A program made the position numbers and the translations under genes. A stretch of 64,000 nucleotides of DNA from Hyphomicrobiales bacterium (GTDB lineage Bacteria > Pseudomonadota > Alphaproteobacteria > Rhizobiales > Rhizobiaceae), in NCBI GenBank assembly GCA_900471605.1, contig UCEY01000003.1, forward strand, positions 1-64,000, written 5' to 3'. This document shows positions 8,094-16,805 of the stretch, one piece after another; positions within the stretch are counted from its first letter, which is position 1, and the number at the start of each line of letters is the position of its first letter. The notes beneath the pieces are model-generated. The model was given only the letters and a program-made list of their open reading frames with translations, ran no database searches and was not told the DNA's origin.

Positions 8094-8520
8094 CGGTCAG
8101 TCCCTTCAAAATCTCAAAGCTCCGGCTGCGAACCGGAGGACAAAGGACGGATGAGAATGCGCTCGGCCCAGTTGGTGGAGACACCGGTACCGCGAACACG
8201 CTCAAACGCGCGATATGTGGATCAACGCCCTGCCACGAGCAATGATCCGGCTTTGTCTGCCTTGGATTGGAGGGTTGTCCCTACCGCACTTCCGGCAATG
8301 ATGGTGTGCCTCTTCAGTATTGCAGGCTGATGGAAAGCCTGCAGAGACCAGAAAGGCCCGCACCGTCGTTGCTTCAAGATGTCCTCGCATTTCCCGGTTG
8401 GCCGGAATAGCGACTGGAGGGGTTAGTTCCAGGTACCTTACCGATGACCTCACCTAATCGAGGGTCGGCGGACACCCACAGGCACGTGCGACTTTGGGCA
8501 GCCCGGGAGATAAGAATATT
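8094..8520 (-). promoter_or_regulatory. Probable structured leader of the decarboxylase gene
   Basis: No convincing protein gene fills the roughly 530 bases between the divergent decarboxylase and LysR starts. On the minus strand the 430 bases before the decarboxylase contain a 6-bp hairpin CTCCGG/CCGGAG (8120-8138) close to the start codon and a 62-codon reading frame from an ATG at 8390 to a TGA at 8202. The Rfam speF leader (Corbino and colleagues 2005) is a long conserved RNA found just upstream of alphaproteobacterial genes of exactly this decarboxylase family, so this is its expected site. I did not verify its conserved bases; the outer limit is approximate and the promoter was not located. 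Confidence 0.55.
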
Positions 8521-8623
8521 CGCCGTCATAATCAAGAGTTTTTTTGACCTTCGACGAAAATTCGCATTGCACAATTCCGTGCAAAATCCCAACTAGGATC
8601 GACCAGACCAAAAGGGGCGACAT

Positions 8624-9517
8624 TTGGACACTTTGACGCGCATGCGGGCCTTCATCGATGTGGTTGAAGCAGAAGGATTTTCCGCCGCAGCCCGGCGGAC
8701 CGGGCGATCGAAGGCCCTGCTTTCCAAATACGTGCGCGAACTGGAGGACGATCTGGGCGCGCTGCTGCTCAACCGCACGACCCGCCAGTTCTCGATGACC
8801 GAAGCCGGCCATACCTATTACAGGACCGCCGCCGATATCCTGAAGGAGATCGACAACCTCGCCGACCTGGTGCGCGAGAACAATGCCGACCTCAAGGGCC
8901 GGCTGCGGGTTTCCGTGCCCCGCACCTTCGTCGATGCGGAGGTCGGCCAGTCGCTGATCGATTTCGCCAAGAGCCATACGGAAGTATCGCTGGAAATCGT
9001 CGCCGAGGACCGGTTCGTGGACCTGATCGAGGAAAATTTCGACCTCGCGATCCGAATCACCAAGCTTGAGGATTCCGGCCTGATCGCCCGAAAGCTCTCC
9101 GACTTCCGGGTCTATACGGTGGCGACCGCAGATTTCGTCGCGAAATACGGCCCGCTCGAACATCCGCAGGACCTGAACCGCGTCCCCTTCATCATCGACA
9201 CCAATTCCCGCTGGCACAACAATGTGCGCTTCACCGACAAGGACGGCTCGACGATTTCGGTCGCCGTCAGCGGCCCGGTCGAGATCAACAGCCCGCAGGC
9301 GACGCTGCGTGCCGCCCGCGCGGGGCTCGGCGTCGCGATCATCCCGGATTTCATCGCCAATGCCTCGATCCAGTCGGGCGAACTGGTGACGCTGTTCGAC
9401 GACTATATCGCCAAGGATCGCGGCATCTATGCGGTCTATCCGCATCGCCGCTACCTGCCGGCGAAGGTCAGAAGTTTCGTCGATTTTCTCTCCGCCTGGT
9501 TCCGCCGCCAGCATTGA
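8624..9517 (+). CDS. LysR-family transcriptional regulator
   Basis: A 297-residue LysR regulator. The winged HTH spans about residues 1-60 (SAAARRTGRSKALLSKYVRE is the recognition region), the substrate-binding fold runs from about 90 to 295 (DLAIRITKLEDSGLIARKL, AARAGLGVAIIPDF). The start is a TTG after AAAAGGGGCGACAT, which gives the canonical MDTLTRMRAFIDVVE N-terminus; an ATG six codons later would cut into helix 1. It is divergent from the decarboxylase leader, about 100 bases from the assumed 5' end of that transcript, so it might regulate polyamine synthesis, but many such neighbours are unrelated. Confidence 0.92.
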   Translation: MDTLTRMRAFIDVVEAEGFSAAARRTGRSKALLSKYVRELEDDLGALLLNRTTRQFSMTEAGHTYYRTAADILKEIDNLADLVRENNADLKGRLRVSVPRTFVDAEVGQSLIDFAKSHTEVSLEIVAEDRFVDLIEENFDLAIRITKLEDSGLIARKLSDFRVYTVATADFVAKYGPLEHPQDLNRVPFIIDTNSRWHNNVRFTDKDGSTISVAVSGPVEINSPQATLRAARAGLGVAIIPDFIANASIQSGELVTLFDDYIAKDRGIYAVYPHRRYLPAKVRSFVDFLSAWFRRQH

Positions 9518-9674
9518 CGGGCCCTGGCCCGGCGCGCTTTCCCGCGCCTTACCGCAAATGAGGTAACGCCTCCGCGAGAGGTCGACCTATTGGCCGGCTT
9601 GCCTCTGCCTGTTTCCGATCAGCATAGTGCAGCTCAGGGTGACGAGGTCCGGACACCGCGGAGGGTCGATATCC

Positions 9675-10850
9675 ATGCAGAAAAGCCTGGCGATGTTCGT
9701 GTCGGCCCCGGTGATCGAGGCCGGGATCGGCACGCTGGTGCTCGACAAGAAGTTCGTCTCCGGCATGGCGCTGCATGTGCAGCACTGGTCGGGGCCGGTC
9801 ACCTGCTTCATCCGGCGCGGCGCAACCGACATCCCCTTCGGCGGCCGTTACGACATCGGCGACCTGAATTTCCGGGTGAGGATTCTCGAACCCGAGGAAC
9901 GGGTCTCGGCGGATCATCTCGCCGATTTCGACCTCGCCCTGCTGTCGGGCGATTCCTATCTGGACCTTTTGCCGCCTGCCGTGATCCGGCAGGCAAAGAG
10001 CGCCGTCGTCTATTCGATCGAATACACCCACCAGACCCGGCTGCAGATCATCTCGCTCGATGACAGCCGCAGCCTGCCGCGGAAAATCTACGGCATGGCC
10101 TGGACGGTGATGCAGGAATACAAGCGCAAGCGCGCCTTCCGCGCCGCCCGCGGCATCCAGGCGAACGGTTATCCGGCCCATGCCGCCTACCACAACATGG
10201 GCGGCAGCCAGCTCCTCTATCTCGACAACCGCATGAAGCCGGCAATGTTTGCGACACCGGAGGAAATGAACGCCAGAAAACGGCATCTCCTCGCCGGCGA
10301 ACCGTTGCGGCTCATCCATTCGGGACGGCTCGAACCGATGAAGGGCTCGCAGGACCTCGTTCCGATCGCGAGAATGCTCAACGAACGCGGCGTGGATTTC
10401 ACGCTGACCATCTATGGCGAAGGAAGCCTTGCCGGCGAGATCGCCGCGGACATCCACAAGCACTGGCTCCAGGACTGCGTCTTTCTCAAGGACCCGGTCG
10501 ATTTCGAGCGGGAACTCGTGCCGCTGACGCGCAACCGTGCCGATATCTTCCTCAGCTGCCACCGGCAGTCCGATCCCTCCTGTACCTATATCGAGACGAT
10601 GGGCTGTGGCGTTCCGATCGCCGGCTACGACAACAGGATGTGGTCGGCGCTGATGGCCGAATCGATGGCCGGCTGGATCGCCCCGCTCGGGGATGTCGGA
10701 GCGATGGCCGATCGGATCGAGGCCCTCGACAGGGATCGCCCCTCGATCCTGGAACGTGGCGAAAACGCGCTTCTGTTCGCCAAGGGCTGGGATTTCGAAA
10801 GCCAGTTCCGCAAACGCATGGAGCATCTGGAAAATCTCACCCGGCACTAG
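9675..10850 (+). CDS. GT-B glycosyltransferase (group 1/GT4 type)
   Basis: A 391-residue protein with the two-Rossmann GT-B layout. The C-terminal domain carries LIHSGRLEPMKGSQDLV (donor-site GR...KG motif, residues about 213-229), the FTLTIYGEGSL strand, and the E-x7-E region as SCTYIETMGCGVPIAGYDN, where Glu contacts the nucleotide sugar. There is no signal peptide or membrane span, so it acts at the cytoplasmic face. The ATG follows GAGGGTCGATATCC. It stands alone, without polysaccharide genes around it except an acyltransferase 2 kb downstream on the other strand; the acceptor is unknown. Confidence 0.87.
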   Translation: MQKSLAMFVSAPVIEAGIGTLVLDKKFVSGMALHVQHWSGPVTCFIRRGATDIPFGGRYDIGDLNFRVRILEPEERVSADHLADFDLALLSGDSYLDLLPPAVIRQAKSAVVYSIEYTHQTRLQIISLDDSRSLPRKIYGMAWTVMQEYKRKRAFRAARGIQANGYPAHAAYHNMGGSQLLYLDNRMKPAMFATPEEMNARKRHLLAGEPLRLIHSGRLEPMKGSQDLVPIARMLNERGVDFTLTIYGEGSLAGEIAADIHKHWLQDCVFLKDPVDFERELVPLTRNRADIFLSCHRQSDPSCTYIETMGCGVPIAGYDNRMWSALMAESMAGWIAPLGDVGAMADRIEALDRDRPSILERGENALLFAKGWDFESQFRKRMEHLENLTRH

Positions 10851-10931
10851 ACGCAGCCCCCGTTCGAGTCGAAATTCCGTCTCATTTGCGCTGCACTGCA
10901 AAGGGCGGACGAACCGGGGGCCACAGGGCGA

Positions 10932-11576
10932 ATGCGATACCGAGTCTTGACCATAGCGGCCCTGGCGGCCGCCAGCATTCCCCTCCCCGCGCTCGCTCAT
11001 CCGCATATCTTCGCCGAGGCCCGGCTTGAGATCGTCGCGGGTACCGACGGCAATGTCGCCGAACTGCACAATGTCTGGCGCTTCGACGAGGTGTTCTCCT
11101 CGAGCGTGCTGCTCGACTTCGACAAGAATACCGATCTGAAACTCGACGCCAAGGAACTGGCCGCGCTCGGCGAGGTGATGCGCAAGTCGCTCGCCGACTA
11201 CCACTATTTCACGACGATCACCGTCAACGGCGCAGTCGTCGGAGTGCAGAAGCCGGACGTGATCCATGTCTCGCTCGACGGCAACCAGCTTCTGGTCCTG
11301 TTTGCGGTCAAGCCCGAAAAGCCGGTGCCCCTCAAGGGCCGCCTCACCTTCGGCATCTACGACCCCTCCATGTACACCTCGATCGACTTCCCGACCGATG
11401 GCGACCTGATCACCAAGGGCGAAGGTTTTTCCCATTGCCAGCACAAGGTGGTGAGACCGGATCCCGACGAGGTTATCTCTCAGAACAGCACGTCGCTGAC
11501 CGACGCCTTCTTCAACGATCCGACCGGCACCGACATGTCGAAACTTTTCGCCACCCGACTGGAACTGACATGCTGA
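10932..11576 (+). CDS. DUF1007 periplasmic protein, likely metal-transport accessory
   Basis: A 214-residue exported protein with a clear signal peptide (MRYRVLTIAALAAASIPLPA, cleavage at ALA-HPH). The mature N-terminus HPHIFAEARLEI is the hallmark of DUF1007 proteins, where the two histidines are a probable metal site; FDKNTDLKLDAKEL resembles a calcium-binding-like loop. The stop overlaps the start of the NicO transporter by 7 bases, a pairing that recurs widely in alpha- and gammaproteobacteria and is usually predicted to serve nickel, cobalt or zinc. The exact role of DUF1007, perhaps as periplasmic metal donor, is not established. Confidence 0.88.
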   Translation: MRYRVLTIAALAAASIPLPALAHPHIFAEARLEIVAGTDGNVAELHNVWRFDEVFSSSVLLDFDKNTDLKLDAKELAALGEVMRKSLADYHYFTTITVNGAVVGVQKPDVIHVSLDGNQLLVLFAVKPEKPVPLKGRLTFGIYDPSMYTSIDFPTDGDLITKGEGFSHCQHKVVRPDPDEVISQNSTSLTDAFFNDPTGTDMSKLFATRLELTC

Positions 11577-12640
11577 AGACAAGCAGTCCGAAGACCCGCA
11601 TCGCGCTTTCCTCTTCCGTCGTGCTCCCCGTTCTTCTCGCCGCCCTGGCCGTCGGCATCCTGACGGCAGGTTCGGCGCATGCGCAGTCGCCGCTCGGCGT
11701 GGGTTCGGCCGAACCTGCCTTCTCCATTGGCGGACCGCTCGGCCCGTTCTTCGCATGGATCAATTTTTACCAGCAGTCCTTCTACAGGGCGCTGACCGGG
11801 TCGCTGAAGGCGATGCGCGAGGACCCCTGGGCGTTGTCCGGCCTGATCGGACTGTCGTTTGCCTATGGCGTCTTCCATGCCGCCGGTCCCGGCCACGGCA
11901 AGGCGGTGATCTCCTCCTACATGATCGCCAACGAGATCGAGCTGAAGCGCGGCGTCGTCATCTCGTTCATCTCGGCGCTGCTGCAGGGCGTGGTGGCGGT
12001 GCTGCTCGTGGGTGCGGCCTATCTGGTGCTGCGCGGTTCCGGCATTACCATGACCGCGGCGACCCAGGCGATGGAGATCGCCAGCTTCGCCATGGTGGCG
12101 CTGTTCGGCGCCTGGCTGCTGGTGAAAAAGATCCGGGCGCTCCGGATGCGCGTGGTCAGCATGCCGGTCGCAGCCCCCGCCGGCATCGGCCGTGGTCCGA
12201 CCGGGCTCAATTTCCAGGCGGTCGAAATCGACGATCACGACTACCAGGGCACCGGCGATTATTGCGAGGCCTGCGGTGTCAGCCACATGCCGGACCCGGC
12301 CATGCTGAAATCGAAGGATTTCAGCATGCACGAGGCCTGGTCGGCGATCATCGCCGTCGGCCTGCGCCCCTGTTCCGGTGCGATCCTGGTGATGAGTTTC
12401 GCGCTGCTCAACAGCCTCTATCTCGGCGGCGTCCTGTCGGTCCTCGCCATGTCGATCGGCACGGCGATCACCGTCACCATCCTCGCCACGCTTGCCGTCA
12501 CCGCGAAAGACCTCGCGGTGCGCTTCGCCGGCCCCGGCTCGCGCACAGGAAGGCGGATCACCCACGCGATCGAGATCGGCGGCGCGCTGTTCGTGCTGCT
12601 GGTGGGGCTGTCTCTGCTCGGCGCGGCGCTGCAGGCTTAG
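11570..12640 (+). CDS. NicO/RcnA-type nickel-cobalt transporter
   Basis: A 356-residue inner membrane protein. After an N-terminal hydrophobic segment ending SAHAQ (signal or first span), the signature FAYGVFHAAGPGHGKAVISS marks the NicO family metal site, and VGLRPCSGAILVMSFAL is its second conserved span. About six to seven membrane helices are visible, with a cytoplasmic or periplasmic loop rich in acidic residues, His and Cys (EIDDHDYQGTGDYCEACG) that could bind metal. It overlaps the DUF1007 gene by 7 bases. I start at the ATG inside that overlap; the earlier in-frame ATG lies deep in the upstream gene. Direction (import or export) is not decidable here. Confidence 0.88.
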   Translation: MLKTSSPKTRIALSSSVVLPVLLAALAVGILTAGSAHAQSPLGVGSAEPAFSIGGPLGPFFAWINFYQQSFYRALTGSLKAMREDPWALSGLIGLSFAYGVFHAAGPGHGKAVISSYMIANEIELKRGVVISFISALLQGVVAVLLVGAAYLVLRGSGITMTAATQAMEIASFAMVALFGAWLLVKKIRALRMRVVSMPVAAPAGIGRGPTGLNFQAVEIDDHDYQGTGDYCEACGVSHMPDPAMLKSKDFSMHEAWSAIIAVGLRPCSGAILVMSFALLNSLYLGGVLSVLAMSIGTAITVTILATLAVTAKDLAVRFAGPGSRTGRRITHAIEIGGALFVLLVGLSLLGAALQA

Positions 12641-12667
12641 CGCCTTTCTTTCCAGACGGCCGGCTTC

Positions 12668-13762
12668 TCAGACGACCGGCTTGCGCACCAGGGTGGCGCC
12701 GCCCTTGCGCATCAATTGCCGGCATGGCCGCTCGATCGCCACATGCAGCAGCCAGGACACCCCGATCACGACCATGCTCGTCACCACGGTCGCGACGAGG
12801 TTGCGAACCGCGAAGCCGGCATTGCCAAGCCTCGCCTCGACCATGCTCCAGACGCTGATCGCCCGGTAATGGGTGAGATAGACGGCAAAGGAAATGTCAC
12901 CTAGGAAATGCAGCGGCCGCGAGGCGAAGAAGCCCGAGAACATGCCGCGATCGGTGCTGAGACAGAAGATCAGCGAGATGATCAGCAGATAGGCCGGGAA
13001 ATCCGAATCGTGAAAGGTCAGCGTCAGTATCGCCAGAACCGCCACGCAGATCTGCACCGAGCTCCGCGCCGCGAAGGATGCGGCGGCGGAATTGTTATGC
13101 ACCCGCCAGACCAGCTGGCCGAGGGTGAAACCCGCGAGGCAGCGGATCACCGTGAAGGGCGCGGCGAACAGGTCGAGCAGGCCCTGGGCGATGCTGGAGC
13201 CGATATAGTGACGGGAAGCCGCAAGCGTCAGGATGAGGATCGACAGGATCGCCCCGAGGCCGAGAAGTGCAGCCGTCATCCGGCTCGACTTCAGGCACAA
13301 AAGGCCGATCACCGGAAACAGCAGGTAAGCGATCACTTCCGCGCTGACCGACCAGGCGGGCGGATCGATGCTCGGCCAGTTGCCGAGCGCCTGCAGCATC
13401 AGCACGTTCGAGACGAACACGTCCGGCCCGATATCGAGCTGGAATGTCTTGACGAAGGCGAGCACGATAAACGCGAGCGTCACGGCGAGATAGAGCGGAT
13501 AGATGCGGGCGATGCGGTGCCACAGGAAATCACCGAACCGGAAGGCACCCGACAGGAACGACGGCCCGTAGACATGCGCCATGACGAAGCCGCTGAGGAT
13601 GAAGAACAGATCGACCGACAGATAGCCGTGATTGAGGAAGGTCGAAAACGCGCCGTCCGAGGGGATGCGGTCGAGCTCGAAATGATAGACCATCACGAAC
13701 AGGGCAGCCGCCCCGCGAACACCCGTCATGGACCGGATTTCCGTCGACCTGATTTCGCCCAT
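12668..13762 (-). CDS. Acyltransferase family 3 membrane protein
   Basis: A 364-residue protein with about ten membrane helices. It has the acyltransferase-3 pattern: RGAAALFVMVYHF near the N-terminus with the catalytic His, then SVDLFFILSGFVMAHVY and the RIARIYPLYLAV motif with its conserved Arg, and YLTHYRAISVW near the end. Family members move acetyl or succinyl groups onto exopolysaccharide, Nod factor or membrane lipids (ExoZ, NodX, OafA). It is a single-gene unit, convergent with the nicO gene with only 27 bases between, and there is no polysaccharide cluster next to it, so the acceptor is unknown. Confidence 0.9.
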   Translation of the reverse strand: MGEIRSTEIRSMTGVRGAAALFVMVYHFELDRIPSDGAFSTFLNHGYLSVDLFFILSGFVMAHVYGPSFLSGAFRFGDFLWHRIARIYPLYLAVTLAFIVLAFVKTFQLDIGPDVFVSNVLMLQALGNWPSIDPPAWSVSAEVIAYLLFPVIGLLCLKSSRMTAALLGLGAILSILILTLAASRHYIGSSIAQGLLDLFAAPFTVIRCLAGFTLGQLVWRVHNNSAAASFAARSSVQICVAVLAILTLTFHDSDFPAYLLIISLIFCLSTDRGMFSGFFASRPLHFLGDISFAVYLTHYRAISVWSMVEARLGNAGFAVRNLVATVVTSMVVIGVSWLLHVAIERPCRQLMRKGGATLVRKPVV

Positions 13763-13895
13763 CGCCGTTTAAGCCCTCTAACGCCTGTAAAACAAGGCAG
13801 TGAGGGCAGCTTACAGGGGCGGGAACAACGTACAATCCGGCCATCAGGCTAGGGGGCTACGCCTTAGGACGGGGACCTGAGCCCGGAAGGAGCTG

Positions 13896-14102
13896 TCAGC
13901 GGCCGCGATTGCGCTGGTAGCGAGCCCGCAGCCAGAAAATCGCGAAGAAGCCGAGCAGCAGCGCCGAGCCGATGACGACGGCGAGCACCGGCGAAAACCG
14001 GGCGATCCACATCACGATCGTCGGCAGGAAATAGATCACCAGCCCGATCCCGACGAGGATCGCCGCGGCAGCGGTCGCCTGCGACTTCGCTTCGGGCGTC
14101 AT
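13896..14102 (-). CDS. Small two-span membrane protein
   Basis: A 68-residue protein, hidden in a longer frame, beginning MTPEAKSQATAAAA. Two hydrophobic stretches (ILVGIGLVIYFLPTIVMWIA and LAVVIGSALLLGFFAIFWL) are joined by a short RFSP turn and followed by a positive tail RARYQRNRGR, giving a hairpin with the C-terminus in the cytoplasm. Its ATG overlaps the stop of the upstream acetyltransferase gene by 4 bases (ATGA), so it is translationally coupled. Function unknown. Confidence 0.8.
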   Translation of the reverse strand: MTPEAKSQATAAAAILVGIGLVIYFLPTIVMWIARFSPVLAVVIGSALLLGFFAIFWLRARYQRNRGR

Positions 14103-14809
14103 GCGCCTGCTCCCTTGGCCGCGGCTTCTCCGGCGAGCGCGCCGCGGATGTCCTCCAGCCGCCGTTTCTGGGTGCCGTCCGCCTCGAAATTGTCGGGCGA
14201 CAGCCAGGCTTCGAACGCGGCCTTCAGGAGCGGCCATTCCGTGTCGATCATCGAGAACCAGGCGGTATCGCGATTGGCGCCCTTGGAAATGATATGCTGG
14301 CGGAAGACGCCTTCGAAGGTGAAGCCATAGCGGCGGGCGGTCGTTTTGCTCGGCTCGTTCTCGTTGTGGCATTTCCACTCGTAGCGGCGATAGTCGAGCC
14401 CCTCGAAGACGTGTTTCGCCATCAGGTAATGCACTTCGGTCGACAGCGGCGAACGCTTCATGGAGGCGCCATGCGCGACCGAGCCGACCTCGATGACGCC
14501 ATTCTTGGGGTCGGGCCGCATATAGCTCGCCATGCCCACCACTTTCCCCGTCGCATTGTCGCGCGAGATGAGGGTCACGAAATTGGAATTGACGCGGGCG
14601 TTTTCCAGCCAGTCGCCAAAGGCGTTCACATCGGGGAAATCGTCGTTGGGGAAATATTTGAGAAGCGGATTGATGCCCTCGGCGCCGCCGAGCCCGTCCC
14701 ACAGCGCCTGGAGATGGATCTCCCTGTCATAGGGTTCGAGCGTCACGAAACGGCCCTTGAGGGTGACGGGAGCCGGGGCGGCAACTTTGTAGTTCTTCAG
14801 ATCGCGCAT
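14099..14809 (-). CDS. RimJ/RimL-type GNAT acetyltransferase
   Basis: A 236-residue GNAT protein of the ribosomal-protein-acetylase-like group. Seen: an N-terminal VTLKGRFVTLEPYD strand common to this group, KVVGMASYMRPDPKNGVIEVG, and the acetyl-CoA-binding part with CHNENEPSKTTARRYGFTFEG, close to the family signature N..S....E..GF. The ATG at 14809 has AGAGG seven bases upstream; a second in-frame ATG at 14824 has no ribosome site. It is followed, with a 4-base overlap, by the small membrane protein. Substrate (protein N-terminus or small amine) is unknown. Confidence 0.88.
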   Translation of the reverse strand: MRDLKNYKVAAPAPVTLKGRFVTLEPYDREIHLQALWDGLGGAEGINPLLKYFPNDDFPDVNAFGDWLENARVNSNFVTLISRDNATGKVVGMASYMRPDPKNGVIEVGSVAHGASMKRSPLSTEVHYLMAKHVFEGLDYRRYEWKCHNENEPSKTTARRYGFTFEGVFRQHIISKGANRDTAWFSMIDTEWPLLKAAFEAWLSPDNFEADGTQKRRLEDIRGALAGEAAAKGAGA

Positions 14810-14956
14810 ATCAGCCTCTTGCATCGCGTCTGAGGCTTAGGCCAGCGGCGGGGGAAAGGCAACCGGGCGGCCGGCCAGGGCTGGCATCTTCACTTTGATA
14901 TGGACACGACCCCTGCTGTCTGCTTCCCTTCAAGGATAGATCACGGGAGTTGTCCA

Positions 14957-15457
14957 ATGGCGGTCTGTACCTCATGCAATCGGGAATTCGGTTTCGGGGA
15001 TCTGCGGGGCGGTGTCTGCCGGGACTGCCGTGCGAAGGCCGAGGCCGCAAGCATGGCATCCGCCTACCGGAAGATCGAGCAAGGTATCGTCTCGCCCGAA
15101 GATCTCAATGACCCGGCGCTTGCGAGGATCATCATCACCACCGGGAGCGACATTCCGGGCCGACAGATTGACAGCATCGTTGGAATCGTCGGAGCCGAGA
15201 CGGCGTTGGGGCTGAGCATCTTCAAGGATATCGCCAACAATTTCCGCGATTTCTTCGGCGGTCGCAGCAAGACCGTGCAGTCCGCTGTCCGCGACGCCCG
15301 GACGGTCTGCATGATCGAGCTTCGCCGCGAGGCGATCCGCTTGAATGCCGACGCGATCATCGCCATCAAGATCGATTTCAGCGAATTGTCGACCGGCGGG
15401 GCCGGCGGCATCCTGTTCGTCGCGGCGACCGGCACGGCCGTCAAACTCACCGGCTGA
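14957..15457 (+). CDS. YbjQ/UPF0145-type protein with N-terminal zinc ribbon
   Basis: A 166-residue protein. Residues about 1-25 form a short zinc-ribbon-like finger with CTSCNREF and CRDC (two CxxC pairs). The rest, from IIITTGSDIPGRQIDSIVGI on, is a YbjQ domain, a pentamer-forming fold of about 105 residues with unknown role, sometimes called heavy-metal-binding: NADAIIAIKIDFSEL and ILFVAATGTAVKL are its conserved strands. Start is the ATG after CACGGGAGTTGTCC. It is a single gene between divergent/convergent neighbours. The domain pairing is what is notable; function is unknown. Confidence 0.85.
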   Translation: MAVCTSCNREFGFGDLRGGVCRDCRAKAEAASMASAYRKIEQGIVSPEDLNDPALARIIITTGSDIPGRQIDSIVGIVGAETALGLSIFKDIANNFRDFFGGRSKTVQSAVRDARTVCMIELRREAIRLNADAIIAIKIDFSELSTGGAGGILFVAATGTAVKLTG

Positions 15458-15553
15458 CCATGATCTCGCTGACGATAACGTCTTCCCCAACCCGCCGGAG
15501 CGGGACTGGGATCGGAAACACAGCGAATTGACAGACGATGGCGCGGCTTCGCC

Positions 15554-16270
15554 TTACGCCTTCACCTTCGCCGCCGATACCGTCGCATCGATATGGTCGA
15601 TCAGCGCGTCGTTCAATCCAAGCCGGCCGGCCAAGAGGTCGAGATAACCGCGTTCGGCGCGCGTATCCGGGTCGATGGTAAGGCGCGAAGCGGCGTAGAT
15701 CTCGACCCTCTGCTCCTCGGTACGGGCAGCCGCGACCAGATCGTCGATATCGACCGGATTGGCGAGCTCGTTCTCGATGAAGGCTTCCGCCTCCGCGCCG
15801 AGGTCGACCGCATGCACCTTGTCCATGATGTTGGCGCGCTCGCCGGCATCGATATGCCCGTCGGCCTTGGCGGCAGCGATCATCGCCCGCACCAGCGTCA
15901 ACGCGAAATCGTTGGTGAGAGCGGAAGACTGCGGATGGAAAGGCGAATCGGCCGGCGGCGTCAGAAGCGGCTTGTCCGCCTGGGGTGCCGGCTGCGGCGC
16001 CGTCTGCGGCGACTGGCCGGACTGATAGTTCTTGTAGGCGAGATAACCGAGGCCGGCGATCGCCGCGATGCCGCCGACGGCTGCGACATTGCCGGCGATG
16101 TTGCGCCCGGTCTTGGTGCCGAGCACGGCTGCGAGGATCGCGCCTGTTGCGAGCGGGTTGTTCTTGGCAAGCTGGGTCGCCTGCCCTGCCCGGTCTCTCA
16201 CGCTTCCCCCCGACATGCCGGGGATCTGGGACCCCAGAAATTGGTCGAGAAGCTTCTTCGCGTCGAACAT
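15554..16270 (-). CDS. DUF533 (TerB-like) protein
   Basis: A 238-residue protein. It opens MFDAKKLLDQFLGSQIPG, continues with a glycine-rich hydrophobic stretch (NVAAVGGIAAIAGLGYLAY) that could be one membrane span, then a Pro/Gln linker and, from about residue 120, an all-helical DUF533 domain related to TerB tellurite-resistance proteins: AAAKADGHIDAGERANIMDK contains the acidic D-G-x-I-D-x-x-E signature. Widely conserved in alphaproteobacteria as YebE-like inner-membrane proteins, possibly responding to envelope stress. The ribosome site GGGAGATGTGCG precedes the ATG. Confidence 0.88.
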   Translation of the reverse strand: MFDAKKLLDQFLGSQIPGMSGGSVRDRAGQATQLAKNNPLATGAILAAVLGTKTGRNIAGNVAAVGGIAAIAGLGYLAYKNYQSGQSPQTAPQPAPQADKPLLTPPADSPFHPQSSALTNDFALTLVRAMIAAAKADGHIDAGERANIMDKVHAVDLGAEAEAFIENELANPVDIDDLVAAARTEEQRVEIYAASRLTIDPDTRAERGYLDLLAGRLGLNDALIDHIDATVSAAKVKA

Positions 16271-16379
16271 CGCACATCTCCCTGTTGTGTTTCCGGGGAG
16301 AGATAGGCATTCGACTATGGAATTACAAAGGCGGGTTGCGGCGTTCCGATGTCGCGGCGAAACGAGGGATCGGAGCGGT

Positions 16380-16760
16380 TCACTGCCGGTTTTGGGGCAG
16401 GCCGTCGCCGATGTCGTAATAATCGCCTTTGTCGGCGACGAAGATATGCTTGTTCAAACGGGTCCCGGTCGGGCCGTCGAAAGCGCCCATGGCAACGGCG
16501 ATCCAGTCCTTGTGCGGCGGATCCCAGAAAAGGGAGGAGCCGCAGGTGGCGCAAAATCCGCGCCGGACCTTCTCGGACGACTGGAACCAGGTAATGTTCC
16601 CGGCCCCCTCTATCGTCAGCCGATCCCGCGCCACATCCGTCGATGCGAAATAGTGGCCGGAATGTTTCCGGCATTTCGAACAGTGACAGGCATCCGGCGC
16701 GGACAGTTCACCCTCAATCTCGAAGGTGACCGCGCCGCAGAGACATGATCCCTTGTGCAT
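16380..16760 (-). CDS. GFA-family zinc protein
   Basis: A 126-residue protein of the glutathione-dependent formaldehyde-activating (GFA/CENP-V) family. The zinc cysteines are visible in CLCGAVTF, CHCSKCRKHSG and FCATCGSSLFW. Family knowledge: the founding member binds glutathione and speeds its reaction with formaldehyde, but most homologues have unknown substrates. The ATG at 16760 follows GGGAGGGGTTGC; an in-frame ATG six codons earlier would overlap this ribosome site. It lies in a row with eda on the same strand (45 bases apart) but the two have no known link. Confidence 0.9.
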   Translation of the reverse strand: MHKGSCLCGAVTFEIEGELSAPDACHCSKCRKHSGHYFASTDVARDRLTIEGAGNITWFQSSEKVRRGFCATCGSSLFWDPPHKDWIAVAMGAFDGPTGTRLNKHIFVADKGDYYDIGDGLPQNRQ

Positions 16761-16805
16761 GCAACCCCTCCCGGCCACACCGCAAAGCCCGGAAACGAGG
16801 TCCGG

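Noticed and set aside
10885-10902. TTTGC-N8-GCAAA inverted repeat before the DUF1007 gene, considered as a metal regulator site
   Set aside because: It does not match the Zur or NikR patterns I know, and a single short repeat of this kind can arise by chance.
9549-11756. A 735-codon minus-strand frame
   Set aside because: Antisense of the glycosyltransferase and DUF1007 genes, both of which have motifs, ribosome sites and a translational overlap.
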